This document shows positions 1 through 7,770 of a stretch of 64,000 nucleotides of DNA, one piece after another. The translations under genes were made by a program, and so were the position numbers. The notes beneath the pieces are model-generated. The model did no database searches. It worked only from the letters and a program-made list of their open reading frames with translations, and was not told the DNA's origin. The stretch comes from Myxococcus stipitatus. Lineage in GTDB: Bacteria; Myxococcota; Myxococcia; Myxococcales; Myxococcaceae. The stretch is taken from the NCBI RefSeq assembly GCF_037414475.1, contig NZ_CP147913.1:6446001-6510000 (forward strand). Direction: 5' to 3'. The stretch's first letter is position 1, and every line of letters begins with the position of its first letter.

Positions 1-440
1 TGGCGCGTCTGGTCCCGGTCCAGGTTCAGCCCGCGGGGCAGGTTGGCGCGAGGGATGAGTCCCTCGATGCGCTCCATGACGTAGAAGTCCGTGCCCAGGA
101 TGGTCGGGTCCTGGCACAGCCCCACCATGCGGGGCACCCAGGGATACGCGGGCTTGAGGGCCTGCTGTACGCGGTACTCGCGCGACATGTCGTGCGCGGA
201 CTTCGCCTTCGTGCCCGAGGGGGGCCTGCGGAGGATGAGGTCCCGGTGGGGATACAGGAGGCGATAGGTCCAGTTGGAGGCGCCACCGGAGAACTGCGTC
301 ACCGTGGGCGTGCCTTCCAGCGAGGGCACCTGTTGCTTCAGCCACGCGTCGACGGCGGCGACGTTCAGCTCCTCACCGGAGCGCACCGAGCCGGGCGTGT
401 CGATCGAGGCGGTGGAGGTGGCGTGGGTGGCCATGGTCAT
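1..440 (-). CDS. Phosphotransferase family protein (APH fold), N-terminal part, cut by window edge
   Basis: Only the N-terminal about 146 residues are in the window; the gene runs off the left edge. The visible part has the kinase-like N-lobe pattern of the aminoglycoside/choline phosphotransferase fold: FSGGASNWTYRL acts as the glycine-rich loop, LILRRPP gives the conserved strand, and VPRMVGLCQDPTILGTDFYVMERIEG is the hinge-like segment that precedes the catalytic lobe. Two in-frame ATGs exist (440 and 434); the first overlaps the stop codon of the upstream acyl-CoA dehydrogenase by ATGA, so the two are translationally coupled. In ACAD10/ACAD11 and in the bacterial levulinate pathway (LvaA with LvaC) such a kinase phosphorylates a 4-hydroxyacyl-CoA and the dehydrogenase partner removes the phosphate. 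The family is clear; the substrate is inferred from the neighbour. The catalytic loop lies outside the window. Confidence 0.85.
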   Translation of the reverse strand, partial: MTMATHATSTASIDTPGSVRSGEELNVAAVDAWLKQQVPSLEGTPTVTQFSGGASNWTYRLLYPHRDLILRRPPSGTKAKSAHDMSREYRVQQALKPAYPWVPRMVGLCQDPTILGTDFYVMERIEGLIPRANLPRGLNLDRDQTR

Positions 441-1672
441 CTCCGGGAGAAACCGCGCCGGGCCAGCTCGATGCGGGCGATGACGCCCTTGTGGACTTCG
501 TCCGGTCCGTCCGCGAGCCGCAGCGTGCGTGCCTGGGCGAAGAATGCCGACAGCGGCGTGTCCTGGGAAAGCCCCGCGCCGCCATGAATCTGCATGGCGT
601 CGTCCACGATGCGCTGGAGGACATTGGGCGCCACGACCTTGATGGCGGAAATCTCGGTCATCGCGCCCAGCGCGCCCACTTCATCCATCTTCCACGCGGC
701 GTACATCGTGAGCAGGCGGGCCTGGTCGATGGCGATGCGGGCATCGGCCACGCGCTCGCGGTTGCCGCCCAGGTTGAGGAGGGGCTTGCCGAAGGCGGTG
801 CGGTTCATGCCCCGGTCAATCATCAGCTCCAGCGCCCGCTCCGCCGCGCCGATGCAGCGCATGCAGTGGTGGATGCGGCCGGGGCCCAGCCGGCCCTGCG
901 CGATCTCGAAGCCCATGCCCGGGCCCCCGATGATGTTGGAGACGGGCACGCGCACGTTCTCGAAGTGGACCTCGCCGTGGCCGTGGGGCGCGTCGTAGTC
1001 GCCGAAGACGGGCAGCATGCGGCGGATGGTGACGCCCGGCGCGTCCAGGGGCACGAGCACCATGGAGTGCTGATGATGCCGGTCCGCCCCGGTGTCGGGC
1101 GTGCGGGCCATGAAGATGGTGACTTTGGCGCGAGGATGGCCCAGGCCCGTGGACCACCACTTGGCGCCGTTGAGGACGACCTCGTCACCTTCGACGACGG
1201 CGGTGGCCTCCATGTTGGTGGCGTCCGAGGACGCGACGCCGGGCTCCGTCATGCAGAACACCGAGCGGATGTCGCCCGCGAGCAGCGGCTTGAGCCAGCG
1301 CTCCTTCTGCGCGTCGGTGCCGTACTTCCACAGCACCTCCATGTTGCCGGTGTCGGGGGCGTTGCAGTTGAAGACCTCGGGGGCCATGAGGCTGCGCCCG
1401 GTCTCCTCGGCGATGGGGGCGTACTCGAGCGTGGACAGGCCCGGGGCGAGCTTCTCGTCGGGGAGGAACAGGTTCCACAACCCCTGCTCACGGGCGCGGG
1501 CCTTGAGGTCCTCCATCACCTGGGACACCGGCCACGTCTTCCAGTCACCGGCGCGCGAGGCCTCCTGAATCTCCTGGTAGTAGCGCGGCTCGGCGGGCTC
1601 GATGTGCTCGCGCATGAACCGCTTCACGCGCTCCAGGTAGTCCTTGCTTCTGGCGCTCGGCTCGAAGTCCAC
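437..1672 (-). CDS. Acyl-CoA dehydrogenase, ACAD10/ACAD11 type
   Basis: A flavin-dependent acyl-CoA dehydrogenase of 411 residues. FAD- and substrate-binding signatures are present (FCMTEPGVASSDATN, then WWSTGLGHP and QIHGGAGLSQDTPLS). In classical acyl-CoA dehydrogenases the catalytic base is the Glu of an EGT motif near the C-terminus; here the matching segment reads LADGPDEVH, with Asp near residue 388, which is the ACAD10/11 pattern. Together with the overlapping phosphotransferase gene downstream this suggests turnover of 4-hydroxyacyl-CoA by phosphorylation and phosphate elimination rather than plain beta-oxidation. I chose the GTG at 1672 because an AGGAGG ribosome site sits 7 bases upstream (1680-1685 on the plus strand reads CCTCCT) and family N-termini begin near this point; an ATG further upstream at 1723 gives a poorly conserved-looking extension. 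A LysR gene is transcribed divergently. Confidence 0.9.
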   Translation of the reverse strand: MDFEPSARSKDYLERVKRFMREHIEPAEPRYYQEIQEASRAGDWKTWPVSQVMEDLKARAREQGLWNLFLPDEKLAPGLSTLEYAPIAEETGRSLMAPEVFNCNAPDTGNMEVLWKYGTDAQKERWLKPLLAGDIRSVFCMTEPGVASSDATNMEATAVVEGDEVVLNGAKWWSTGLGHPRAKVTIFMARTPDTGADRHHQHSMVLVPLDAPGVTIRRMLPVFGDYDAPHGHGEVHFENVRVPVSNIIGGPGMGFEIAQGRLGPGRIHHCMRCIGAAERALELMIDRGMNRTAFGKPLLNLGGNRERVADARIAIDQARLLTMYAAWKMDEVGALGAMTEISAIKVVAPNVLQRIVDDAMQIHGGAGLSQDTPLSAFFAQARTLRLADGPDEVHKGVIARIELARRGFSRR

Positions 1673-1762
1673 GGCGGGGCCTCCTGTGTGTCCTGCGTGA
1701 GGTGCGGAGGGCATCCTTGGCACCCGTCCCTTGTTGAATCCACTGAATGTTGGTCATGTGTC

Positions 1763-1783
1763 GTCATGAACCCAGTTCATGAC
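1763..1783. promoter_or_regulatory. Perfect dyad over the LysR gene start, candidate LysR operator
   Basis: A perfect inverted repeat with 9-base arms and a 3-base centre; the core reads TCATGAAC, CCA, GTTCATGA. It contains a T-N11-A motif (T at 1767, A at 1779), the usual LysR-family recognition pattern. It lies at the LysR end of the 93-base gap between the LysR gene and the acyl-CoA dehydrogenase gene and covers the LysR start codon at 1766. This position fits autorepression plus control of the divergent operon. The symmetry is seen directly; the binding protein is inferred. Confidence 0.55.
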
Positions 1784-2719
1784 TCCGCCTCCAGGACCGG
1801 GCCCCTGGACCTCAACCTCTTCCGGGTGTTCGACGTGGTCTACCGGGAGCGGAACCTGACGCGCGCCGCGGAGGTGTTGTTCCTCAGCCAGTCGGCGGTG
1901 AGCCACGCGCTGGCTCGGCTGAAGGAGCAGCTGGGGGCACCGCTGTTCGTCCGGGAGGGCAGGGGCGTGGCGCCCACGCCGTTGGCGGAGCGGCTGGCTC
2001 CCGAGATTCGCGAGGCGCTCGCGCTGCTCCAGCAGGCTGTGCACCACACGCGAGGCTTCGAGCCCGCACGCGACGTGGGCACCTTCACGCTGGCGATGAG
2101 CGACATGCTGGAGCCGTCCATCGTTCCCCGGCTGGTGGCTCGGCTTCGGGAGGTGAGTCCCGAGGCGCGGGTGAGCAGCGTGAGGCTGGAGCGCGCGAAG
2201 CTGGAGCGGGAGCTGGCCTCGGGGCGGTTGGACCTGGCCATCGACGTGGAGCAGCCCACGAGCGCGGAATTGCGGCACACGGCCTTCACGCGGGACGCGT
2301 TCTGCGTGGTGAGCCGCAAGCGCAGGAAGCTGGATGTGACGGCGTACATGGCCGCGAGACATGTGACGGTGTCTTCACGACGCGCGGGCCTGGCGGTGGA
2401 GGACCTGGTGCTCAGCCGTCTGGGTTATCAGCGCGAGGTGACGGTGCGCTGTCGTCACTATGAGACAGCGTGTCGCATCGTGTCTGGCTCGGACCTGCTC
2501 CTGACGATGCCTCGGCGGCGCGCGGAGGAGATCAACGCGGAGCTCGACAATCACTTGCTGCCCATGCCGCTCGCGCTGCCTCGGCTGGAGCTGCATCTGT
2601 ATTGGCACCGCTCCGAGGACTCCGAGCCGCGCAGTCAATGGCTGCGCGCGGAGCTGCAAGCCTTGGCTCGGGGAATGATGAAGGCGGGGCGGGGTAGAGA
2701 GACCCCACGCGGGGAGTGA
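1766..2719 (+). CDS. LysR-family transcriptional regulator
   Basis: A 317-residue LysR regulator. The N-terminal winged helix-turn-helix is typical (LNLFRVFDVVYRERNLTRAA, then LSQSAVSHALARLKEQLG and LFVREGRG), followed by the periplasmic-binding-protein-like effector domain, with FTLAMSDMLEPSIVPRL as its first strand and helix. This subgroup resembles NodD/LinR/PcpR-like regulators, which share the SDMLEP-type motif. The start ATG lies inside a strong dyad, with no Shine-Dalgarno sequence in front, so the message may be leaderless. The gene is divergent from the acyl-CoA dehydrogenase and phosphotransferase genes, and by the usual LysR arrangement it should control them in response to a pathway intermediate. 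Confidence 0.92.
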   Translation: MNPVHDSASRTGPLDLNLFRVFDVVYRERNLTRAAEVLFLSQSAVSHALARLKEQLGAPLFVREGRGVAPTPLAERLAPEIREALALLQQAVHHTRGFEPARDVGTFTLAMSDMLEPSIVPRLVARLREVSPEARVSSVRLERAKLERELASGRLDLAIDVEQPTSAELRHTAFTRDAFCVVSRKRRKLDVTAYMAARHVTVSSRRAGLAVEDLVLSRLGYQREVTVRCRHYETACRIVSGSDLLLTMPRRRAEEINAELDNHLLPMPLALPRLELHLYWHRSEDSEPRSQWLRAELQALARGMMKAGRGRETPRGE

Positions 2720-2808
2720 GCCTCGGAAGGCTTCGTTCGGCGCGGATGCGACATTCGCTCCGCGGGGGCGTCATTGTAGCGAAACACGCTGCCTGGGGTC
2801 TCACAGCC

Positions 2809-3648
2809 ATGCCCAAACGCATCACGAACGTCGTCATCCTGAAGGGCGGGAAGGCCGAGATTTTTCGTTACGGCCACGACGGCCGACAGGCCCTGGAGCT
2901 CCTTGTCGGGGGGCCTGGGTACATTGACTCGAAGATTCTCGAGACGCGGGGGTGGCGGGCCTCGGAAGCTCTCGAGGACGTGAGGTCCTCCGCGTGTGTG
3001 GACTACGACCGGAAGGAGCTGGTCCTCGGCGGGGACTTTGGTTTCATCCGGGCCGACCCTGAGGGCGTCTTCGTCAGTGAGTGGGACCTCTGTCACATGC
3101 TGCTGCTCTATTGGCCGGGGTGGACGGTCAGCCATGCGGAGTACCACGCCATGGAGCTGGCCCTCACCCATGCGCAGAAGCGCGGACTGGAACTCCCCTC
3201 GACTCGGCCGCCGGTGGAGGAGTTACGACATCCGGTGTCCAGAGATTCCCTCGTTTCATTGGATGAAATCACCTTCCGATACCCGTGGAGCGAGGACTAC
3301 AAGTTCACCCCACCTCCCGCTCGCCTCTCGGAAGACTGTCGAGACGCGCTCCTCATCCGAATCAAGTCTCTGAGGCTTTCGGAGATGGAAGTCAGCCGAT
3401 GCTTTCACGCCGGCTTGCACTTCGTGGGCGATGTCGTGGGCGCGACCGCCGCGGAGCTGGATGCGTCGAGGATGGACCTGTCGACGCGAAACATGCTGTT
3501 CAAACACTTCAGGCGCGAGCTCAAGCTCAACGTGCCGACGACGCTGCCTGTCTTCCTGGATAACGCAATCCAGCGGGCACACGGATGGGAGCTCCCGGTC
3601 AAGCTCCCCATGGAATGGAAGGACTGGCGTCGTCAGGCGCTGGGTTGA
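2809..3648 (+). CDS. Unrecognised protein with an RNA polymerase alpha-CTD-like C-terminal domain
   Basis: A 279-residue protein whose first about 175 residues match nothing I know. Residues from about 182 to 245 resemble the helix-hairpin-helix fold of the RNA polymerase alpha C-terminal domain: a leading IKSLRLSEMEVSRCFHAG, then FVGDVVGATAAELDAS, then MDLSTRNMLFKHFRREL. This follows the order of alpha-CTD residues (leading helix, GI..V.DL..KTE.EL, R.LG..SL.EI). Such stand-alone alpha-CTD-like modules occur in uncharacterised bacterial proteins, where the role is unclear. The ATG at 2809 was chosen because the segment upstream looks non-coding; no strong ribosome site is visible. It is followed 12 bases later by another unknown gene and the two probably form an operon. 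Confidence 0.75.
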   Translation: MPKRITNVVILKGGKAEIFRYGHDGRQALELLVGGPGYIDSKILETRGWRASEALEDVRSSACVDYDRKELVLGGDFGFIRADPEGVFVSEWDLCHMLLLYWPGWTVSHAEYHAMELALTHAQKRGLELPSTRPPVEELRHPVSRDSLVSLDEITFRYPWSEDYKFTPPPARLSEDCRDALLIRIKSLRLSEMEVSRCFHAGLHFVGDVVGATAAELDASRMDLSTRNMLFKHFRRELKLNVPTTLPVFLDNAIQRAHGWELPVKLPMEWKDWRRQALG

Positions 3649-3660
3649 AGGAGACGCAAC

Positions 3661-4227
3661 ATGGGCTGGAATTTCGGCGGCATCATCATCGACCACGACT
3701 TCACCCAGGACGTCAGGAAATCCGAGGACCCGTTCGAGGTCCTGCGGGAAGCGGGCGTGGCCGCATTGAAAGCGATTGATGTCGAGGCGTTCGCCCACGA
3801 TGAGCCCATCGACCTCTTGGGGGCCACCAAGGACCAGTTCTGGGACCATGCGGTGGCCATCGTCCATGGGAAGACGCTCGTCATGGGCAAGTTCCTGGGG
3901 ATGGAGCAGGAGGCCTGGGTCGACGAGTTCTCCGAGTGCTCGAAGCGCGGCGCGGTGCTCGCGTACCACTTCAATGACGCGTCGGGGACATACATCTTCT
4001 CGCTCTTCCGAGACGGAGAGCGCGTCCGGTTCCGCAGCTTCGGCCCGGGGCTCTCCGACGACGAGGGAGAGCTCATCCCGGGGGAGCCGATGGAGGCGGG
4101 CGAAGAATGGGATGAGCACGGGTATGGTACCCAGAGCAATGTGATTGAGGCATTCCTGGGGCAGGACTTCTTCACGCTCTCCTTCGAGATGAAGATGGTG
4201 CACTTCGTGCCGAAGCCCACCCCATAG
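3661..4227 (+). CDS. Hypothetical protein, 188 residues
   Basis: I do not recognise this family. The protein is soluble and acidic, without signal peptide or membrane segment, and has alternating strand-like stretches (AVLAYHFNDASGTYIFSLF, then RVRFRSFGPGLS) ending in a hydrophobic strand (FFTLSFEMKMVHFVP). The layout recalls small immunity-like or DUF proteins, but no diagnostic motif is visible and I do not claim that role. A good AAGGAG ribosome site precedes the ATG. The gene begins 12 bases after the alpha-CTD-like gene, so co-transcription is likely, and it ends 12 bases from the convergent mutarotase gene. Confidence 0.75.
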   Translation: MGWNFGGIIIDHDFTQDVRKSEDPFEVLREAGVAALKAIDVEAFAHDEPIDLLGATKDQFWDHAVAIVHGKTLVMGKFLGMEQEAWVDEFSECSKRGAVLAYHFNDASGTYIFSLFRDGERVRFRSFGPGLSDDEGELIPGEPMEAGEEWDEHGYGTQSNVIEAFLGQDFFTLSFEMKMVHFVPKPTP

Positions 4228-4239
4228 CGAAGCCGGGGC

Positions 4240-5088
4240 TCAAGCCTCGATGTCGAACGCGAGCGACGCCCGCTCCCCTGGCTCCACGTGCAGCAGGCCC
4301 TGACCGGTGGCGAGCGCGCCGCCGGCGGCCGTCCAAGGCTCCACGCAGACGAAGTCCTTGCCGCGCAGCGTCCACACCACCAGCAGCTTGAACTCCTCGC
4401 TCCACGACAGGTGCACCGGACGCGCGCCAGGGCCGCGCGTGAGCCGAGTGCCCGGACCCGAGTGGTCCCGCAGGTGCAAATCCACTTCGTCCAGCGTCAG
4501 GTCGAAGCCGGTGAAGGGGACCTCGCGCTTGTGGAAGTTGTCCCACGCGTGCGTGGCGTCCGTCTCCACCGTGGCCACGGCCTTGGCCGCGTCCGGTACA
4601 CGGAAGTACGGATGGAAGCCCAGGTGCAGGGGCAAGGGACGCGAGTCCCGGTTCTCCACGTCGAAGTCGAGCGTCAGCCGCGTGCCCACCAGCGAGAAGG
4701 TGAGCTGCGCGTCGAACTCCCACGGGAACTGGCGCCGCGTCTCGTCGTTGGAGGACAGCCCCACCACGAGCAGCGAGTCCTCCGCCTGGCGCACCGTCCA
4801 CGGCATGCGCCGCGCGAAGCCGTGCTGCGACATCGTGAAGGACTTCCGGTCCGCCGGGTACGTGTCACCCGGCAGGGGCCCGGCGATGGGGAACAGCACG
4901 GGGATGCCTCCGCGCACGTTCTTCGCCGGGTCCGCCACGGTGGCCTCGTCGAGGTAGAGCACCTCGTCGCCGTCCACCGCCATCCTCGAGACGAGGGCCC
5001 CGCGTGAAGGAATCACCTCCACGCGGCACCCGCCGTCCACCAACGCATATGTGTCCAACCCGGCGATGCCGGGGAAGGCTCGGCTCAT
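4240..5088 (-). CDS. Aldose 1-epimerase / hexose-6-phosphate mutarotase family protein
   Basis: A 282-residue galactose-mutarotase-like beta-sandwich protein. It interconverts anomers of an aldose or hexose phosphate. The conserved pieces are visible: RGGIPVLFPIAGPL near residue 60, LHLGFHPYFRVP with the substrate His in the middle, and CVEPWTA near the C-terminus with the probable catalytic Glu. The size agrees with the YeaD-like subfamily, so a phosphorylated sugar is possible, but substrate is not readable from sequence. The start codon lies 6 bases past the stop of the 1-pyrroline-5-carboxylate dehydrogenase gene, so both are one transcript, although they share no obvious pathway. Confidence 0.88.
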   Translation of the reverse strand: MSRAFPGIAGLDTYALVDGGCRVEVIPSRGALVSRMAVDGDEVLYLDEATVADPAKNVRGGIPVLFPIAGPLPGDTYPADRKSFTMSQHGFARRMPWTVRQAEDSLLVVGLSSNDETRRQFPWEFDAQLTFSLVGTRLTLDFDVENRDSRPLPLHLGFHPYFRVPDAAKAVATVETDATHAWDNFHKREVPFTGFDLTLDEVDLHLRDHSGPGTRLTRGPGARPVHLSWSEEFKLLVVWTLRGKDFVCVEPWTAAGGALATGQGLLHVEPGERASLAFDIEA

Positions 5089-5094
5089 GCGAGC

Positions 5095-6750
5095 CTAGAT
5101 ACCCCCATCGTGGGGGTCGCTGTCCATGAAGGGGTAGGGCACCTTCGTGGGCGGGGCGAAGTTCTCCTTCACCGTGCGAGGACTCGTCCACCGGATGAGG
5201 TTGAGCAGCGAGCCCGCCTTGTCGTTGGTGCCCGACGCACGCGAGCCACCGAAGGGCTGCTGGCCCACCACCGCGCCCGTGGGCTTGTCGTTGATGTAGA
5301 CGTTGCCCGCCGCGTGGCGCAGCTCGTCCATCGCCGTGTTGATGGCCTTCCGGTCCCTGCCGAAGATGGCGCCCGTCAGCGCGTACGTCGCGCTCTGGTC
5401 CACCTCGCGCAGCGTCTCCACGTACTTGGAATCCGGATACACGTGCACGCCCACCAGCGGCGCGAAGATCTCCTCGCGGAGGATGCGGTGGCGCGGGTCG
5501 TTGAGCTGCACCAGCGTGGGCTTGACGAACCAGCCCTCGGAGCGGTCCGTCTCGCCGCCGGCGACGATGGACGCGTTCGAGTCCTGCTTCGCCAGGTCGA
5601 TGTACGAGGAGACCTTCTTGAAGGACTTCTCGTCGATGACGGCGCCCATGAAGTTGCGGAAGTCCGTCACGTCGCCCATGCGGATGTCGCCGATGAGCGC
5701 CTGGAGGCGGGGCTTGAGCTTGGGCCAGAGGGACTCGGGGACGTAGACGCGGCTGGCCGCGGAGCACTTCTGTCCCTGGTACTCGTAGCCGCCGCGGACG
5801 ATGGCCACCGCGAGCGCCTCCACGTCATCCGCCGCGGACGCGTGCGCCACGATGAAGTCCTTGCCGCCCGTCTCACCCACCAGCCGGGGGTACTGCTTGT
5901 ACTTGCTGATGTTCTCGCCCACCGTCCGCCACATGGTGTTGAACGTGGGCGTGGAGCCGGTGAAGTGGATGCCGCCCAGGTCGGGGCTGGCCATCACCGG
6001 GTTGCCCACGGTGGGGCCGTCGCCGTTGAGCATGTTGATGACGCCGTCGGGCAGGCCCGCTTCACGCAACAGCTCCATGAAGTACCAGGCGCTCAGCGCC
6101 GAGGTGGACGACGGCTTGAACACCACCACGTTGCCCATGATGGCGGGCGCGGTGCAGAGGTTCATCGCGATGGAGGTGAAGTTGAACGGCGCCACCGCGA
6201 ACACGAAGCCGTCCAGCGGACGGTAGTCCAGCATGTTCCACGTCTGCGCGGGGGACTCCGGCTGGATGGCCAGGATCTGCTCGGCGAAGTGGACGTTGTA
6301 GCGCAGGAAGTCGATGGCCTCGCACGCCGCATCAATCTCCGCCTGGTGGGCCGTCTTGGATTGGCCCAGCATGGTGGACGCGTTGATGATGGGGCGGTAG
6401 CGCGTGGCGAGCAGCTCCGCGGCGCGCAGGAAGATGGCCGCGCGCGAGGCGAACGGCATGCGCGCCCACTCCTCCTTCACCGACAGGGCGGCCTGGATGG
6501 CCTGCTGCGCGTGGCTGGCGTCGGCCTCGTGGAGCGTGGCCAGCACGTGGGAGTGCCGGTGGGGCATGCGCACGGTGTCCGTCTTGCCGGAGCGCACCTG
6601 CTTGCCACCGATGATGAGCGGGATGTCAATCTGCTCGCCGCTCATGCGCTTGAGCATGGCCTGGAGCTCACGGCGCTCGGGGCTACCCGGCGCGTAGGGC
6701 AGGATGGGCTCGTTACGGGGAGCCGGGACGCGGGGAATGGCGTTGATCAC
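5095..6750 (-). CDS. 1-pyrroline-5-carboxylate dehydrogenase (L-glutamate gamma-semialdehyde dehydrogenase)
   Basis: A 551-residue member of the ALDH4 family. It oxidises glutamate semialdehyde to glutamate with NAD, the second step of proline degradation. The stand-alone ALDH4A1-like length is seen, not the PutA fusion. The catalytic Glu lies in VGETGGKD (about residue 293) and the catalytic Cys in YEYQGQKCSAASRVY (about residue 329); the nucleotide region has FAVAPFNFTSIAMN and FTGSTPTF. I chose the GTG at 6750, with a GAGG 8 bases upstream, because it gives the family's usual N-terminus; the reading frame stays open far upstream but that stretch is arginine/proline-rich shadow sequence. 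No proline dehydrogenase gene is nearby. Confidence 0.95.
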   Translation of the reverse strand: MINAIPRVPAPRNEPILPYAPGSPERRELQAMLKRMSGEQIDIPLIIGGKQVRSGKTDTVRMPHRHSHVLATLHEADASHAQQAIQAALSVKEEWARMPFASRAAIFLRAAELLATRYRPIINASTMLGQSKTAHQAEIDAACEAIDFLRYNVHFAEQILAIQPESPAQTWNMLDYRPLDGFVFAVAPFNFTSIAMNLCTAPAIMGNVVVFKPSSTSALSAWYFMELLREAGLPDGVINMLNGDGPTVGNPVMASPDLGGIHFTGSTPTFNTMWRTVGENISKYKQYPRLVGETGGKDFIVAHASAADDVEALAVAIVRGGYEYQGQKCSAASRVYVPESLWPKLKPRLQALIGDIRMGDVTDFRNFMGAVIDEKSFKKVSSYIDLAKQDSNASIVAGGETDRSEGWFVKPTLVQLNDPRHRILREEIFAPLVGVHVYPDSKYVETLREVDQSATYALTGAIFGRDRKAINTAMDELRHAAGNVYINDKPTGAVVGQQPFGGSRASGTNDKAGSLLNLIRWTSPRTVKENFAPPTKVPYPFMDSDPHDGGI

Positions 6751-6977
6751 GCTGATGGACCTCGAGTTGGGGGCAGGGAAAAAGGGCGCGCGAGCATAAC
6801 CAACCGGCTCCTTCGGGGAAGCGCGGAAGCACGCTGCCGTCAGCACCCGGACACCTGCGCTTAACCCCTGGAATGCACAGGTATTTCCCGCGCGCGGCGC
6901 CTGCTCCGAGGGACAGGGAGGGGGCGCGAGAAGTTGGACGCATCGCGTCCATTCCCAGGCCTCCCATCCGGACGGGC

Positions 6978-7397
6978 TCAGGCCTTGTTGGCGGCCTGCG
7001 CGGGGGTGGAGGCCGCCGTGGAGACGGGGGCGTTCGCGCGCCGCAGGAGGGTGTGGATTTCGGCGATGAGCAGCGCGGGCTTCACCGGCTTGACCAGATA
7101 CGCGTCTGGCACCGGCAGCGTGGGGTCGCTGTCCGAGCGAGGCGCGAAGCCGCTGACGAAGACGATGGGGAGGTGCTGGAGCGAGGGCTCCTGGCGGCAG
7201 CGGCGGCACAGCTCGTAGCCGTCCATGCCCTCCATGTTGACGTCGGAGAGGAGCAGGTCGGGCGGCTGGCTCAGCGCTTGTGCGAGCCCCGCCTCACCGT
7301 TCGCCGCCACCGTGCAGTCGAAGTCGCCAGACAGCAACAGGCGCAGCGTCTCGCGCATGGTCCAGGAGTTCTCGACGATGAGGACCTTGGGCTTCAC
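6978..7397 (-). CDS. Single-domain response regulator
   Basis: A 139-residue receiver domain with no output domain and an alanine-rich tail. The phosphoacceptor is Asp52 (LLLSDVNMEGMDGY) and the conserved Lys is at about 103 (YLVKPVKP). The acidic pair after the first strand, usually Asp-Asp, reads Glu9-Asn10 here (LIVENSWTM), so metal binding may be altered. The GTG start at 7397 has GGGAG 5 bases upstream. No histidine kinase gene is adjacent; in myxobacteria such orphan receivers often work in chemosensory or kinase networks. It lies 227 bases upstream of the P5C dehydrogenase start, so it probably has its own promoter. Confidence 0.9.
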   Translation of the reverse strand: MKPKVLIVENSWTMRETLRLLLSGDFDCTVAANGEAGLAQALSQPPDLLLSDVNMEGMDGYELCRRCRQEPSLQHLPIVFVSGFAPRSDSDPTLPVPDAYLVKPVKPALLIAEIHTLLRRANAPVSTAASTPAQAANKA

Positions 7398-7770
7398 GGT
7401 GCTCCCGCTCCTCCTCCCGTTGGGACGTCGCGCCGGGTTGGACGCGGCCCTGATGGGGGAGCATCACCGCATGGCGCGCCTCGTACAAGGGGTCTGCCCT
7501 CACCCCCAGTCCCCGTGTCCCCGGTCCAGGGTGTCCGGACATGAAGTGTCACGATTCGCGGCGAGGACCTCGCCGGGGGGGCGCGCCGGAAGCGGGCCGT
7601 CCTCCACCTGACGCCGGTCTCCGGGTGGAAAGTCCAAGCGCGTCCGCCCGTGTCTCCTGCCCGACTCAACCCGGGACGTGCCGATGCGCCGGACCCGCGC
7701 ACACGCGTATGGGGTCGCCTGTCTTGGATGTGGTGGGCGCGGATTCCCCCGTTCCAACGGAGGGTGTCCG
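7398..7770. other. Intergenic region of 373 bases with two short dyads
   Basis: This gap lies between the divergent response-regulator and kinase genes. I see no convincing protein-coding segment. It should hold both promoters but I cannot place -35/-10 elements. Two symmetric elements stand out: TGTCCGGACA at 7532-7541 (perfect palindrome) and GGCGAG-GAC-CTCGCC at 7560-7574. Either could be an operator or simply GC-rich chance symmetry. The kinase gene is preceded by a good GGAGGG ribosome site a few bases before 7771. Confidence 0.4.

Noticed and set aside
491-1765. In-frame upstream extension of the LysR gene
   Set aside because: It lies antisense to the acyl-CoA dehydrogenase and has shadow composition; LysR homology begins at the ATG at 1766.
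3661-4227. Possible immunity protein for a toxin
   Set aside because: No toxin, secretion marker or immunity motif nearby; role would be a guess.
6751-7209. N-terminal extension of P5C dehydrogenase to about 704 residues
   Set aside because: Arg/Pro-rich and overlapping the response-regulator gene; the GTG at 6750 gives normal length and a ribosome site.
7532-7574. Short palindromes in the gap before the kinase gene
   Set aside because: Chance symmetry of this length is common in GC-rich DNA; kept only as a note on the region.
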